This document shows positions 14,220-23,308 of a stretch of DNA of 32,488 nt, piece by piece. Position 1 is the first letter of the stretch. The number at the start of each line of letters is the position of its first letter. The stretch is from Vulcanimicrobiia bacterium (lineage in GTDB: Bacteria > Eremiobacterota > Eremiobacteria > Baltobacterales > Baltobacteraceae). The notes beneath the pieces are model-generated. The model was not told the origin of the DNA and did not search any database. It was given only the letters and a program-made list of their open reading frames with translations. Location: contig JAMXLG010000260.1 in NCBI GenBank assembly GCA_024281135.1, positions 1 through 32,488 of the forward strand, read 5' to 3'. The position numbers and the translations under genes are program-made.

Positions 14220-16353
14220 ATCCCAGCGCTCCGGCGTGTCGGGTTGGCTGCGCGGCGTTCTCGTCGCGGTGCTGCTCTTGGTGCTCTTTGCTGCCGGAAC
14301 GATCGCCGGCATGGTCGCGGCGTACTCGCGCAATCTTCCCGACATCAGTCGCATGGCGGACTATCAGCCGGCGGCCTCGACGCGCATCTTCGCGCGCGAC
14401 GGCACGCCGCTCGCATCGGTCTATAAGGAAAACCGCGTCTGGGTTCCACTCTCGCGCATTCCGCTCGTCGTGCAACAGGCAGTGATCGCGAACGAAGATC
14501 ACAATTTCTACAGCCACCACGGCGTCGATTTCGGCGGCATCATGCGTGCCGCGTTCGCGGACTTCACGCATGAAGAATTTCAAGGCGCCTCGACCATCAC
14601 GCAACAGCTGGCGCGAAAGCTGTTCCTGAACGATCAGGTTTCGATCTCGCGCAAGATCCAAGAAGCGCTGCTCGCTATGGAGATCGAGCGTTACTATACG
14701 AAGGACGAGATCCTCGAGCGCTATCTCAATATGGTGTATCTCGGCTCAGGCGCATACGGCGTCGATGCCGCAGCCCACACCTATTTTGGCGAGCGCGTCG
14801 AGAATTTGAATCTGCAACAGGCGGCCGTGCTTGCGGGCGTGATTGCCGCACCGTCGGACTATTCGCCGTTCGTCAACTTGCAGTTGGCGAAGGACCGGCA
14901 ATCGCACGTGCTCGACCGCATGGTCGAGAGCGGCTTTATCACGCGCGCGCAAGCGGATGAGGCGCGCGTTGCCGATCTGGGACTCACCCACGAGCGCGCA
15001 GCCGGACTGCAAGGCTATCTTTATCCGTACTACACGACGTACGTGATCTCGCAGCTTGACAAACTCTTCGGCAGTCAGGCGGTGGAAGAAGGCGGGTTGC
15101 AAGTCTACACTGCGCTCGACATCAACATGCAGAAGATTGCGCAAGATGCGGTCGACTGGGGCGTGCGCGCGGCAAAAGAAGAAGGCATCGGCGCGCATCA
15201 AGCGGCGCTCGTGGCGATTCGTCCGTCGACGGGCGAGATCGTTGCGATGGTCGGCGGCACGCACTTCTCGCTGGACAATCAATTCAATCGCGCATGGCAA
15301 GCCCGGCGTCAACCCGGCTCGTCGTTCAAAGTCTACGTGTACACCGCGGCAATTGATTCCGGAATGCCGCCGAATACGCTCATCGAGGATTCGCCGATCG
15401 GCTACCCGATGGGTGACGGTTCGACGTGGTATCCGCGAGACGACGACAACAGTTTCATGGGAACGATCACATTCCGCACGGCGCTCGCGCAATCGCGTAA
15501 CGTCGCAGCCGTGCGTCTTGCCGAGAAGATCGGAATCGATAGAGTCATCCAGTACGCGCATCGCATGGGCGTAACGGCACCGCTCGAAGCGAATCTTTCA
15601 CTCGCTCTTGGATCGTCCGTCATCTCGCCGCTTGATCAGGCGAGTGGATATTCGACGATTGCGAATCAAGGCGTGCACATCGATCCGTCGGCGATTCGCC
15701 TCGTTCGCGACTCGCTCGGTAACTCCGTTCTCGACGATCAATATCCGCAAGCAACGGAAGTCATGAGCGCCGGTACCGCGTGGCTGATGACGTCGATGAT
15801 GGAAGACGTCATCAATCACGGCACCGGCTATCCGAACGCGATCATCGGTCGCCCCGCCGCCGGCAAGACCGGAACGACGTCCGATTTCCGCGATGCATGG
15901 TTCGTCGGTTTTACACCCGACCTCGTCGCGGCAGTGTGGCTCGGAAATGATAACTACTCGCGCATGGTCGAATCGTACGGCGGAAACATTCCGGCGCGTA
16001 TTTGGGCGCGCTTTATGAAAGGCGCGCTTGTAAAAGTTGCAAAACACGACTTCACGTTCCCGGAGGGAGAAGTCGTGAAAGTCGCGTCGTGCTCGGGTGG
16101 ATACGAATACTACTTGACCGGAACGCAGCCTGAAAGCGGATGTGGCTCTGGATCCGAGGCTCGTTATCAAGCCGCAGATGCGCCGACGCCGGCGCCGGTA
16201 GACACGTCGCTGCCGTCGATCTCACCACCGCCGCAAACCTTGGCGCCTGACCCAACACCGCCGCCGAACAGCATCAGCGACGGCACGAAGTTCGCACCGC
16301 TTGGCGATACGCCGTCACCGCAACCAACGGAAACGGCGCAGCCTCAGAGATGA
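14188..16353 (+). CDS. Class A penicillin-binding protein (PBP1A family)
   Basis: 721 residues. It polymerises and cross-links peptidoglycan at the outer face of the inner membrane. A basic cytoplasmic tail is followed by one membrane segment (about 23-46). The GT51 glycosyltransferase has NEDHNFYSHHGVDF (catalytic Glu103) and QGASTITQQLARKLF. The transpeptidase has SxxK as SSFK (Ser378, Lys381), SxN as SRN (436-438) and KTGTT (560-564), so both activities should be intact. A Pro-rich tail of about 60 residues, after a Cys-containing segment (SCSGGYEYYLTG), ends the protein. The start inside nusB overlaps by 32 bases; no shorter start is compelling. It overlaps xseA by 4 bases. UppP at 2276 serves the same pathway. 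Confidence 0.95.
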   Translation: MQSRNKRPIRKSQRSGVSGWLRGVLVAVLLLVLFAAGTIAGMVAAYSRNLPDISRMADYQPAASTRIFARDGTPLASVYKENRVWVPLSRIPLVVQQAVIANEDHNFYSHHGVDFGGIMRAAFADFTHEEFQGASTITQQLARKLFLNDQVSISRKIQEALLAMEIERYYTKDEILERYLNMVYLGSGAYGVDAAAHTYFGERVENLNLQQAAVLAGVIAAPSDYSPFVNLQLAKDRQSHVLDRMVESGFITRAQADEARVADLGLTHERAAGLQGYLYPYYTTYVISQLDKLFGSQAVEEGGLQVYTALDINMQKIAQDAVDWGVRAAKEEGIGAHQAALVAIRPSTGEIVAMVGGTHFSLDNQFNRAWQARRQPGSSFKVYVYTAAIDSGMPPNTLIEDSPIGYPMGDGSTWYPRDDDNSFMGTITFRTALAQSRNVAAVRLAEKIGIDRVIQYAHRMGVTAPLEANLSLALGSSVISPLDQASGYSTIANQGVHIDPSAIRLVRDSLGNSVLDDQYPQATEVMSAGTAWLMTSMMEDVINHGTGYPNAIIGRPAAGKTGTTSDFRDAWFVGFTPDLVAAVWLGNDNYSRMVESYGGNIPARIWARFMKGALVKVAKHDFTFPEGEVVKVASCSGGYEYYLTGTQPESGCGSGSEARYQAADAPTPAPVDTSLPSISPPPQTLAPDPTPPPNSISDGTKFAPLGDTPSPQPTETAQPQR

Positions 16354-17690
16354 ATACGTTACCGCCGGGAACCGTCGTTCGGACCGTCAGCGAGTTCACG
16401 AGCGGCCTGGCGCGTTGGTTCAAAAATCAGACGGCATTCCGCGGTGCAGCCATCAGCGGCGAAATCTCAGGCCTCAAAGAGATCAGCGGCGGTCACATCA
16501 CCTTTGCGCTAAAGGATCGCGGCGGGGTTCTCAACTGCATCGTGTGGCAAAGCAGATTGCGCGCAATGCCGGTCCTGAAGAACGGCACAGCCGTTGTTGC
16601 CGTCGGAAACGTCGAGCTGCGCGGCGAGTACAGCTCGTATCAGATGGTTGTCGATGCCGTCCAGCTTACCGGCATCGGCGACTTGTTCGCAAAGTTCGAA
16701 GCGTTAAAGGAGCAATTCCGATTGGAAGGGCTCTTCGCGTTAGAGCGCAAGCGGCTCGTGCCCGGATTTGTGCGAAGTGTTGCGCTGATCTCGGCTCCCG
16801 GCAGCAAAGCCTCGGAAGACTTTCTCTCCACGATGCGCTCGAAGGTGCCGTTTGTAAGCGTGACACTCATTCCGACGCGCGTCCAGGGCGACGGCGCGCA
16901 GGTAGATATTCGCGAGGCGTTCGACCGCGCCGACCGCATGGATGTCGACGTTGTCGTCTTGACGCGCGGGGGCGGATCGTACGAAGATCTCTTCACCTTC
17001 AACGAGGAGGTCGTTGTACGCGCGATCGTGCGTTCGCGCCACCCGGTGATAACCGCGATCGGTCATCAAGAAGATCACCATTTAGCAGACGACGTCGCCG
17101 ATGCCACTTATGGCACGCCGTCGAAGGCGGCCGAGGCGATCGCGCAACCGTGGCTCGATATCCGCGAGCGAATCGCTCGCGCAAACCGCGATCTCTATCG
17201 TGCAATCGAAACCGCGTTGGGAACAAAATCGCAGACGATAAGCCTGAAGGCTACTGCGCTCGACGGCGTGACGCGATACCGCATGGCGAGTGTAGACCGT
17301 ATGCTCGTGAACCTTGAACGGCGTCTCAGCGCTCAAAATCCACAGCAGCGCCTATCCGCTGCGAACGATCGGCTTGCGCGAGCGCGCGCGAGGTTGGATC
17401 AATTCCCCGCCCGTTTGACCCGCGCCAACGCCGCGTTCGATGGACGCGCGTCGCGGCTCGATCCGGCGTGGGCCCGGCTAAATCAAACATATACGCACGA
17501 CCTGCGCATGGCCGAGAACCATCTCGAGCGCCTCGATCCCAATGAACCGCTTGCGCGGGGCTATGCGATGATATTCCGAAACGGCGCTCTCGTTCGTTCG
17601 TCGAGCGATGTTCAGCAGGGGGACGAGGTCGTCGCCCGTCTTGGCCACGGAACGCTCGAAGCCCGCGTCGAAGCAACGCACGATGAATAA
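16350..17690 (+). CDS. xseA: Exonuclease VII large subunit XseA
   Basis: 446 residues, a normal length. With XseB it forms exonuclease VII, which degrades single-stranded DNA from both ends. Seen: N-terminal OB fold (FRGAAISGEISGLKEISGGH, then ITFALKDRGG), VALISAPGSKASEDFLSTM, VVVLTRGGGSYEDLFTFNEE, SRHPVITAIGHQEDHHLADD and ADATYGTPSKAAEA, then a coiled-coil part and the C-terminal LERLDPNEPLARGYAMI motif. The ATG overlaps the PBP stop by 4 bases (ATGA). Confidence 0.96.
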   Translation: MNTLPPGTVVRTVSEFTSGLARWFKNQTAFRGAAISGEISGLKEISGGHITFALKDRGGVLNCIVWQSRLRAMPVLKNGTAVVAVGNVELRGEYSSYQMVVDAVQLTGIGDLFAKFEALKEQFRLEGLFALERKRLVPGFVRSVALISAPGSKASEDFLSTMRSKVPFVSVTLIPTRVQGDGAQVDIREAFDRADRMDVDVVVLTRGGGSYEDLFTFNEEVVVRAIVRSRHPVITAIGHQEDHHLADDVADATYGTPSKAAEAIAQPWLDIRERIARANRDLYRAIETALGTKSQTISLKATALDGVTRYRMASVDRMLVNLERRLSAQNPQQRLSAANDRLARARARLDQFPARLTRANAAFDGRASRLDPAWARLNQTYTHDLRMAENHLERLDPNEPLARGYAMIFRNGALVRSSSDVQQGDEVVARLGHGTLEARVEATHDE

Positions 17691-17889
17691 CGACTCCTCG
17701 AATTCGTTCGAGTCGAAGTTAGCGCGCATAGACGCGATCGTGAAGGAACTTGAAGGCAATCAGGTTCCGCTGGATCGCGCCATCGAGTTGTTCAAAGAAG
17801 GCAAGGACCTCACACGCCAGTGCGAAGCGTTGCTGAAGAGCGCGCAAGAGCAAGTCGATCGCGCGATGAGCGATGGCGGAAAGGCTTGA
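17683..17889 (+). CDS. xseB: Exonuclease VII small subunit XseB
   Basis: 68 residues from ATG 17683, overlapping xseA by 8 bases; upstream in-frame codons would be antisense-like extension and do not fit the family. Seen: SFESKLARIDAIVKELEGNQ and PLDRAIELFKEGKDLTRQCE, the conserved helical hairpin that wraps the XseA coiled coil. It overlaps tlyA by 17 bases. Confidence 0.94.
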   Translation: MNNDSSNSFESKLARIDAIVKELEGNQVPLDRAIELFKEGKDLTRQCEALLKSAQEQVDRAMSDGGKA

Positions 17890-18655
17890 CGAAGTCGTTG
17901 CGGCGCGCACCGGCGTAAGCCGGTCGCAAGCGCGCAGCCTAATCATGGAAGGGCGCGTGCGCGTCAACGGCGTCCCGGCAACAAAGGCCGGGCAAAACGT
18001 TCGCGGCGATGCGACGATCGATGTTGAACGCCCGCGCCCGTTCGTGAGCCGCGGCGGAGAAAAACTCGACCACGCTCTCGATGCATTCGGATTTGACGTG
18101 CACGGACTCGAGGCACTCGATGTCGGTGCTTCGACCGGCGGCTTTACCGATTGTCTGTTGCAGCGCGGTTCGGCACATGTGACGTCCGTCGACGTGGGAT
18201 ACGGGCAGCTCGATTGGAAGCTGCGTAACGATTCGCGCGTAACGGTCGTCGAACGCACCAATTTCCGGACGCTTCCCGACGACGCGTACCCGGACGGTTT
18301 CGATGCCATCGTGATCGATACGTCGTTCATTTCACTGCGAACGATACTCGCGCGCGCGAGAGCGTATCTGCGTCCGGGTGGCCGAGTCATCGCATTGATC
18401 AAGCCGCAGTTCGAGGCGGGACGCGAGCGCTTGGGAAGCGGAGGCGTCGTTCGTGATCCGGCCGTTCATCGCGAGGTGCTGCGCGAAGTTCGCGATGGCG
18501 CTCACGACCTCGGCCTCTCGATGGTCGCCTTGACCGGATCGCCGCTGCTTGGCCCCGCTGGAAACCGAGAATTTTTGGGTGACTTTCGAACCGAGGGCGA
18601 ATCGGTCGACGACAAGCGGATAGATGCCGTCGTTAGCGAAGGCGAGCCGGGATGA
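17873..18655 (+). CDS. tlyA: TlyA-family rRNA 2'-O-methyltransferase
   Basis: 260 residues. An N-terminal S4 RNA-binding domain (about 1-60: RLDEVVAARTGVSRSQARSL, then GRVRVNGVPATKAG) is followed by an FtsJ-like SAM domain. The linker RPFVSRGGEKLDHAL is the family signature; ALDVGASTGGFTDCLLQRG is motif I and FDAIVIDTSFISLRTIL motif IV. VIALIKPQFEAGRERLGSGG is also typical. TlyA proteins methylate 16S and, in some species, 23S rRNA; they were first named as haemolysins. The usual neighbours xseB, nadK and recN surround it. Confidence 0.94.
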   Translation: MAERLDEVVAARTGVSRSQARSLIMEGRVRVNGVPATKAGQNVRGDATIDVERPRPFVSRGGEKLDHALDAFGFDVHGLEALDVGASTGGFTDCLLQRGSAHVTSVDVGYGQLDWKLRNDSRVTVVERTNFRTLPDDAYPDGFDAIVIDTSFISLRTILARARAYLRPGGRVIALIKPQFEAGRERLGSGGVVRDPAVHREVLREVRDGAHDLGLSMVALTGSPLLGPAGNREFLGDFRTEGESVDDKRIDAVVSEGEPG

Positions 18656-19518
18656 AGTTGGGCATCGAACGCAAGCTGATTACGCTCTACGTTGATGCGA
18701 CGCGCGAGACGGCGCGTGCGCTTGCGGAGTCCGTCGCAGCATCGTTTCGTTCGAGCGGATACGAAATCGCGTCGTGGAAAGGCCAGCCTTCGATTGCGAA
18801 GCTTGCCACGACCGACGCCGCGCACGAAGCGTCGCTCTTTATTACGATCGGCGGCGACGGGACGCTTCTTCGTGCGGCGCGCGTCGCGACCGAGTGCGAC
18901 TGCCCGTTGCTCGGGATCAACACCGGACGGCTGGGATTCTTGACGGAACTCGACTACGGAGATCCCCGTATCGATGACTTACCGGAACTGATCGATCGCG
19001 GGCTCTTCATCGAAGAGCGCATTGCATTGCTCGCAGAGTATGCCGGCAACTCGTTCTTTGCGCTCAACGATGTCGTCGTGCGCAAGGGTGATGTTTCGCG
19101 CATCGTCCCGTTCGGACTCAGCCTCGATCGCGAACATATTGCGGACATTCCGGCCGACGGTATTTGCGTTGCGACGCCAACCGGTTCTACAGCCTATTTT
19201 CTGTCCGCCGGCGGTTCCATTATTTCGCCGCGCGTCGATGCGTTCGGTATCGTACCGCTCTTGCCGCACACGCTCTTTTCACGGCCGCTCATCGTTCCGG
19301 CTTCCTCGAAGATCGAAATCAGTTGTGATTTGGAGGTCGCGCATGCCCATCTGGAATGCGATGGTGACGTCTTAGCGGAGCTCGGTGCGGGCACCGCGGT
19401 TATGGTGAGCCGCCATCCAAAGAGCGTGCGTTTCGCGCGTCTCTCGCCACTGAGATTCTTCGAACGCCTCGGCGAAAAGATGTCGTGGGGTGTTTCTATC
19501 AAGGGCCCTGCGCGGTAA
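18652..19518 (+). CDS. nadK: NAD kinase NadK
   Basis: 288 residues, 4-base overlap with tlyA. It phosphorylates NAD to NADP. Seen: ITIGGDGTLLRAAR with GGDGT at residues 67-71 (catalytic Asp), LLGINTGRLGFLTEL, FFALNDVVVRKGD with the ND motif, and ICVATPTGSTAYFLSAGGSI. Polyphosphate or ATP preference cannot be told from sequence. Confidence 0.96.
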   Translation: MKLGIERKLITLYVDATRETARALAESVAASFRSSGYEIASWKGQPSIAKLATTDAAHEASLFITIGGDGTLLRAARVATECDCPLLGINTGRLGFLTELDYGDPRIDDLPELIDRGLFIEERIALLAEYAGNSFFALNDVVVRKGDVSRIVPFGLSLDREHIADIPADGICVATPTGSTAYFLSAGGSIISPRVDAFGIVPLLPHTLFSRPLIVPASSKIEISCDLEVAHAHLECDGDVLAELGAGTAVMVSRHPKSVRFARLSPLRFFERLGEKMSWGVSIKGPAR

Positions 19519-19534
19519 TGATACGCTCGCGGCG

Positions 19535-21202
19535 ATGATACGGCGGCTGGAGATACGCGACTACGGGTTGATTGAAACGGCCGAAATTGAGTTTTCGGAC
19601 GGGGCGACGATCTTTACCGGTGAGACCGGGTCGGGTAAGACGATGATTTTGGGTGCGCTTGCGTGCGCGATGGGTGCGCGTGCAAGTAGCGATATCGTGC
19701 GCCGCGGTGCGTCGCGCGCGATCGTGACGCTTGCATTCGAACCTGACGATGCGCTGCGCGAGCGATTGACGGCCGAGGGCTTCGAAGTCGATCCAGGCGA
19801 GGAAGCGACGATCGTTCGCGAGATCGCGGAGAACGGGAAGTCGAGTGTTCGCGTCAACGGCCGGGCGTCAACGGCGAGCTACGCGCGCGACATTGCGCCG
19901 TTCGTTGCGGAGATCGTCGGTCAGCACGAAGCTCAGCGGCTGCTCGTGCCCGCATATCATTTGGATCTCATCGATCGCTTTAGCGGCGAGGCGGTCGTGG
20001 CGGCGCGGACGTCGGTCCGGACTGCCTACGATGCGTTGACGGAGCTTACGCGCGAGCTCGACCGGCTGACCGGAGACGAGCGGCGCGCGCAACAGCGTTA
20101 CGACGATGCGAAGTATGCGCTTGAAGAGCTTGAAGCGCTCGCGCCGCAGCCAGGCGAAGACGAACGCTTAACGGAGCGTCGGCGCTATTTGGACAACGTC
20201 GAACGCATTGCGAGTTCGCTGCGTACCGCTCACGAAGCGCTTGCTGCAGATGACGCGGGTGCGGCGACTTCGCTCGGTGCCGCGGCGGCCGCACTGCATA
20301 GTATCGCGGAGATGACCGATACGCTTGCCGCGATGAACGCGCAGGTCACCGCACTGCAAAGTGAAGTCAACGACGTGGCGACGAGCATCGCGCGCGAACT
20401 GGACGCGACGGAGTTCGAACCGGGAGAACTCGAAGAAATCAACGCGCGCCTCGATGCGCTCGATCGCGCGAAACGCAAATACGGCCCAACGATCGACGCC
20501 CTGCTCGCGCACGCGGACGAAGCGCGTCGCGTCGTCTCGGAGTTCGAAGGCAAGGATGCGCGAACCGCGGAGCTGACGCGTGCAGTTGCCCAAGCTCGTT
20601 CAACGCTCGAGTCCGAAGCCGCAAAGCTTTCGAAGCTGCGCGCCGCGTCCGCGAAACGTCTCAGCGGCGCGGTGATGACGGAGTTGAAAGACCTCGCGCT
20701 TGCATCCGCGCGCTTCGACGTTGCATTTACCGCGCTCGACCGCGTCGGCGCCGAAGGCGCGGAAAGCGCCGAATTCACGTTTGCTGCAAATGCGGGCGAA
20801 GAACTTCGCCCGCTGACGCGCGTTGCTTCCGGCGGCGAGCTTTCGCGAGTGTTGCTCGCGCTCGTCGTTGCATTGGCGTCAACGCGCGAACGTATTGCGC
20901 TTGTGTTCGATGAAATCGATGCGGGAATCGGCGGCGCCACGGCAACGGCCGTCGGCGCGCGGCTGGGACGCCTCGCCGAAGATGGACAAGTGATGTGCGT
21001 GACGCATCTCGCGCAGCTCGCCACGTGGGCCAACCGTCACTATACTCTGGAGAAGCACGAGAAACGCGGAACCACGACAATCTCGGTACGCGAGGTGATC
21101 GGCGATGATGCGCGAGCGGCCGAACTCGCGCGGATGCTTTCCGGTGAACCTCATGCCGTCGCACTCGAACACGCGCGCACATTGTTGAAGGCGGCAAAAT
21201 GA
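19535..21202 (+). CDS. recN: DNA repair protein RecN
   Basis: 555 residues from ATG 19535 (E. coli 553). The upstream extension in frame overlaps nadK and does not fit the family. It is an SMC-like ATPase acting in double-strand-break repair. Seen: MIRRLEIRDYGLIETAEIEF, Walker A GETGSGKT (29-36), a central coiled coil rich in Ala/Glu/Arg (about 155-395), signature SGGELSR (about 432) and Walker B LVFDEIDAGIGG (about 456-467), then CVTHLAQLATWA. It overlaps the LigD-type polymerase gene by 4 bases, so two double-strand-break functions are coupled. Confidence 0.96.
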   Translation: MIRRLEIRDYGLIETAEIEFSDGATIFTGETGSGKTMILGALACAMGARASSDIVRRGASRAIVTLAFEPDDALRERLTAEGFEVDPGEEATIVREIAENGKSSVRVNGRASTASYARDIAPFVAEIVGQHEAQRLLVPAYHLDLIDRFSGEAVVAARTSVRTAYDALTELTRELDRLTGDERRAQQRYDDAKYALEELEALAPQPGEDERLTERRRYLDNVERIASSLRTAHEALAADDAGAATSLGAAAAALHSIAEMTDTLAAMNAQVTALQSEVNDVATSIARELDATEFEPGELEEINARLDALDRAKRKYGPTIDALLAHADEARRVVSEFEGKDARTAELTRAVAQARSTLESEAAKLSKLRAASAKRLSGAVMTELKDLALASARFDVAFTALDRVGAEGAESAEFTFAANAGEELRPLTRVASGGELSRVLLALVVALASTRERIALVFDEIDAGIGGATATAVGARLGRLAEDGQVMCVTHLAQLATWANRHYTLEKHEKRGTTTISVREVIGDDARAAELARMLSGEPHAVALEHARTLLKAAK

Positions 21203-22110
21203 CGATCCCGCGCGACGGGGAGGCCGTGACGGTGAGCGCCGCCGGCAAAGACGTTGCGCTCACGAACCTCAACAAGATCTTTTTTCCGAAGACCGGCGCG
21301 ACAAAGCGCGACCTGCTGCAATATTACGCGGACGTCTCGCCGTATTTGCTGCCGAACGTAGCGCATCGCGCAATGGTAATGAAACGCTATCCCAATGGCG
21401 CCGAGGGCGATTTTTTCTTTATGAAGCGTACGCCTTCGCCGCATCCCCAGTGGCTCGAGACGTGCCGCATCGAGCATGCATCCGGAAACGTGATCGATTT
21501 TCCGATGGCGAACGATCTGCCTTCGCTGCTGTGGATCGTGAATCTCGGATGCATCGATCTCAACCAATGGTACGCAACCTGCGACGACGTAAATCGCCCC
21601 GATTACGTGCATTTCGATCTCGATCCCGGAAGCGCACCGTTCGATCGCGTGCGTGAGACCGCGCTGCTCGTGCGCGACGGACTCGCCGCCCTCGGACTCG
21701 AGAGTTATGCAAAGACTTCGGGGTCGAAAGGCATTCACGTCTATGTGCCCACCGTTCGAGGACCGGTTCAAAAGGACGTGTGGCGATTCGCGAAAGAGTT
21801 TTCCGTAGCGATCGCGCGACACGAGCCATCGCTCATGACGTCCGAATATCGCAAAGAGAAGCGTCCGCCGGGTCGCGTGCTTGTCGACTACAACCAAAAC
21901 CGGTGGGGCGCGACGCTCGCGTCAGTTTACTCCGTGCGTCCTACGCCGCTTGCTACCGTTTCGGCCCCCGTCACCTGGGATGAAATCGAAGCCGGATGCT
22001 CGATCGAGGACTACCGTATCGACAATATGATCGAACGCATCAAAACGGTTGGCGATCTCTGGAAGCCGCTCTCCGCCAAGCGGGGACGATTCACATTACC
22101 GGAGATTTAA
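21199..22110 (+). CDS. NHEJ polymerase, LigD-pol (primase-polymerase) domain protein
   Basis: 303 residues, a stand-alone version of the polymerase domain of LigD, a member of the archaeo-eukaryotic primase family. In non-homologous end joining it fills gaps and prefers ribonucleotides. Seen: LTNLNKIFFPKTGATKRDLL at the N-terminus, MKRYPNG, YVHFDLDPG with the metal-binding Asp140 and Asp142, KTSGSKGIHVYVP and LVDYNQNRWGATLASVYSVR. It starts within the recN stop (ATGA). A matching ligase is at 24818; Ku and the phosphoesterase domain are not seen in this window. Confidence 0.93.
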   Translation: MTIPRDGEAVTVSAAGKDVALTNLNKIFFPKTGATKRDLLQYYADVSPYLLPNVAHRAMVMKRYPNGAEGDFFFMKRTPSPHPQWLETCRIEHASGNVIDFPMANDLPSLLWIVNLGCIDLNQWYATCDDVNRPDYVHFDLDPGSAPFDRVRETALLVRDGLAALGLESYAKTSGSKGIHVYVPTVRGPVQKDVWRFAKEFSVAIARHEPSLMTSEYRKEKRPPGRVLVDYNQNRWGATLASVYSVRPTPLATVSAPVTWDEIEAGCSIEDYRIDNMIERIKTVGDLWKPLSAKRGRFTLPEI

Positions 22111-22129
22111 CGAAGAATAAGGTTCGTTA
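22108..22129 (+). other. 7-bp inverted repeat at end of polymerase gene
   Basis: TAACGAA (22108-22114, including the stop TAA) pairs with TTCGTTA (22123-22129) over an 8-nt loop. No T-tract follows, so it is at best a weak terminator or an mRNA 3' structure. Confidence 0.35.
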
Positions 22130-22182
22130 TCGTGCGTGCGTATCGGCAGGAGTTCGCGCGGTTGAACGCCGAGCGCTTCCGC

Positions 22183-23073
22183 ATGAAGACGCTTGCTGTT
22201 GCCGTTCTCGCGCTGCAGATCACGGGCGCCGGCGCGACCTTTCCGTATCCGTTTTATTCGAAAGCATTTGCGCAGTACAGCGCAAAACATCCGGACGTCA
22301 CGATTGCATATCAAGCGGTTGGAAGCGGTAACGGCATCGCCGCATTTACTGCGAAATCTGTAGACTTCGGCGCATCCGACGTGCCGATGAACGTAGACGA
22401 ACTCAAGCGGGCGCAAACTGCCGGAGGTCCAGTGGTTGAGTTTCCGACGACACTTGGCGGCGTTGCTATTACCTATAATCTTACGTCGCTCCGGTCGGGA
22501 TTACGTTTGAGCCGTGAAGTGCTTGCCGACATTTATCTCGGAAAGATTACCAACTGGAACGATTCGCGAATCGCCGCGCTTAATCTCAACACGCCCGTGC
22601 CCTTGCCGAATCTTCCGATCGTCGTCGTGCATCGCGCGGATGGATCGGGAACGACGTATCACTTCACGGATTTTCTTTCGCACGTTTCGCCGGAATGGAA
22701 AGCAAAGGTCGGCGCATCCAAGACCGTCAATTGGCCGGCGCAAAACACGGTAGCAGGAACGGGCAATGAGGGCGTAGCGGAAACCGTAGGGAAGACGGTC
22801 GGTGCAATCGGATACGTCGAGCTGACATACGCGCTCGACAACAATCTTTCACAAGTGACGTTGCAGAACCGCGCCGGCACATGGATGCAGTGTTCGCCGC
22901 AGGCAATTGCCGTTGCCGCCGAGTCGCGCGCCACGATCTCGCCGGCCGATTTCTCGATTGTGGATACCAGCGCACCCGGCGCGTGGCCGATCGCCGCATT
23001 CTCTTGGGGCATGGTTTACCAGAACGCGCCCGATAAAGCGCGCGCTAAAGGACATGTTTCTCTGGCTAGTTAG
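22183..23073 (+). CDS. pstS: Phosphate-binding protein PstS-like, C-terminus frameshifted
   Basis: 296 residues as read from ATG 22183, a start that gives a short hydrophobic leader (MKTLAVAVLALQITGAG) running straight into the PstS fold; GTG 22132 is the alternative. Seen: GAGATFPYPFYSKAFAQYSA, AYQAVGSGNGIAAF, VDFGASDVPM, ITNWND, VVHRADGSGTTYHFTDFLS and AIGYVELTYAL. These are the phosphate-binding features of PstS, normally the periplasmic receptor of the PstSCAB importer. The frame ends in an early TAG after GHVSLAS, while the proper C-terminus continues in the +1 frame to 23170. The break falls in an alternating GC run (23038-23045). No pstC, pstA or pstB is in the window. Confidence 0.85.
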   Translation: MKTLAVAVLALQITGAGATFPYPFYSKAFAQYSAKHPDVTIAYQAVGSGNGIAAFTAKSVDFGASDVPMNVDELKRAQTAGGPVVEFPTTLGGVAITYNLTSLRSGLRLSREVLADIYLGKITNWNDSRIAALNLNTPVPLPNLPIVVVHRADGSGTTYHFTDFLSHVSPEWKAKVGASKTVNWPAQNTVAGTGNEGVAETVGKTVGAIGYVELTYALDNNLSQVTLQNRAGTWMQCSPQAIAVAAESRATISPADFSIVDTSAPGAWPIAAFSWGMVYQNAPDKARAKGHVSLAS

Positions 23074-23170
23074 TAACGCGCAGGGGATCGCGCAGCAACT
23101 GCATTACGTCGCGCTGCCGCAGAACATCGAGCGCTACTCGAAGGCGCAGTTGGGGCGAATGCAACTTTAA
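23043..23170 (+). pseudogene. Displaced C-terminus of PstS-like protein (+1 frame)
   Basis: In the +1 frame the text is ALKDMFLWLVSNAQGIAQQL then HYVALPQNIERYSKAQLGRM, ending at TAA 23168-23170. This matches the normal PstS ending (fLxWxxxxGQxxAxxLxYxPLPxxv). Joining it to the main frame needs the loss of one base within GCGCGCGC at 23038-23045. It is either a real recent mutation or an assembly error in a dinucleotide run. Confidence 0.8.
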
Positions 23171-23175
23171 GGCAA

Positions 23176-23247
23176 CGTTTCTTTTGAAACGCGGCTGCAT
23201 TAGGAACTTTTACCCTATAGCCGCTCCCTCATCAGCAGTCTGAGGGA
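23176..23247 (+). other. Two small hairpins between pstS-like gene and next lipoprotein
   Basis: CGTTTC-TTTT-GAAACG (23176-23191) follows the restored pstS stop by five bases. TCCCTCA/TGAGGGA (23225-23231 and 23241-23247, 9-nt loop) follows. Neither has a T-tract. They may be weak terminators or 5' UTR hairpins for the lipoprotein gene at 23309; I see no convincing promoter in the 138-bp gap. Confidence 0.4.
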
Positions 23248-23308
23248 ACGTCCGGCTTTGGTACGCTGACTTCGATTCACGCATTACAACCGGAGCTGGA
23301 TACCACAC

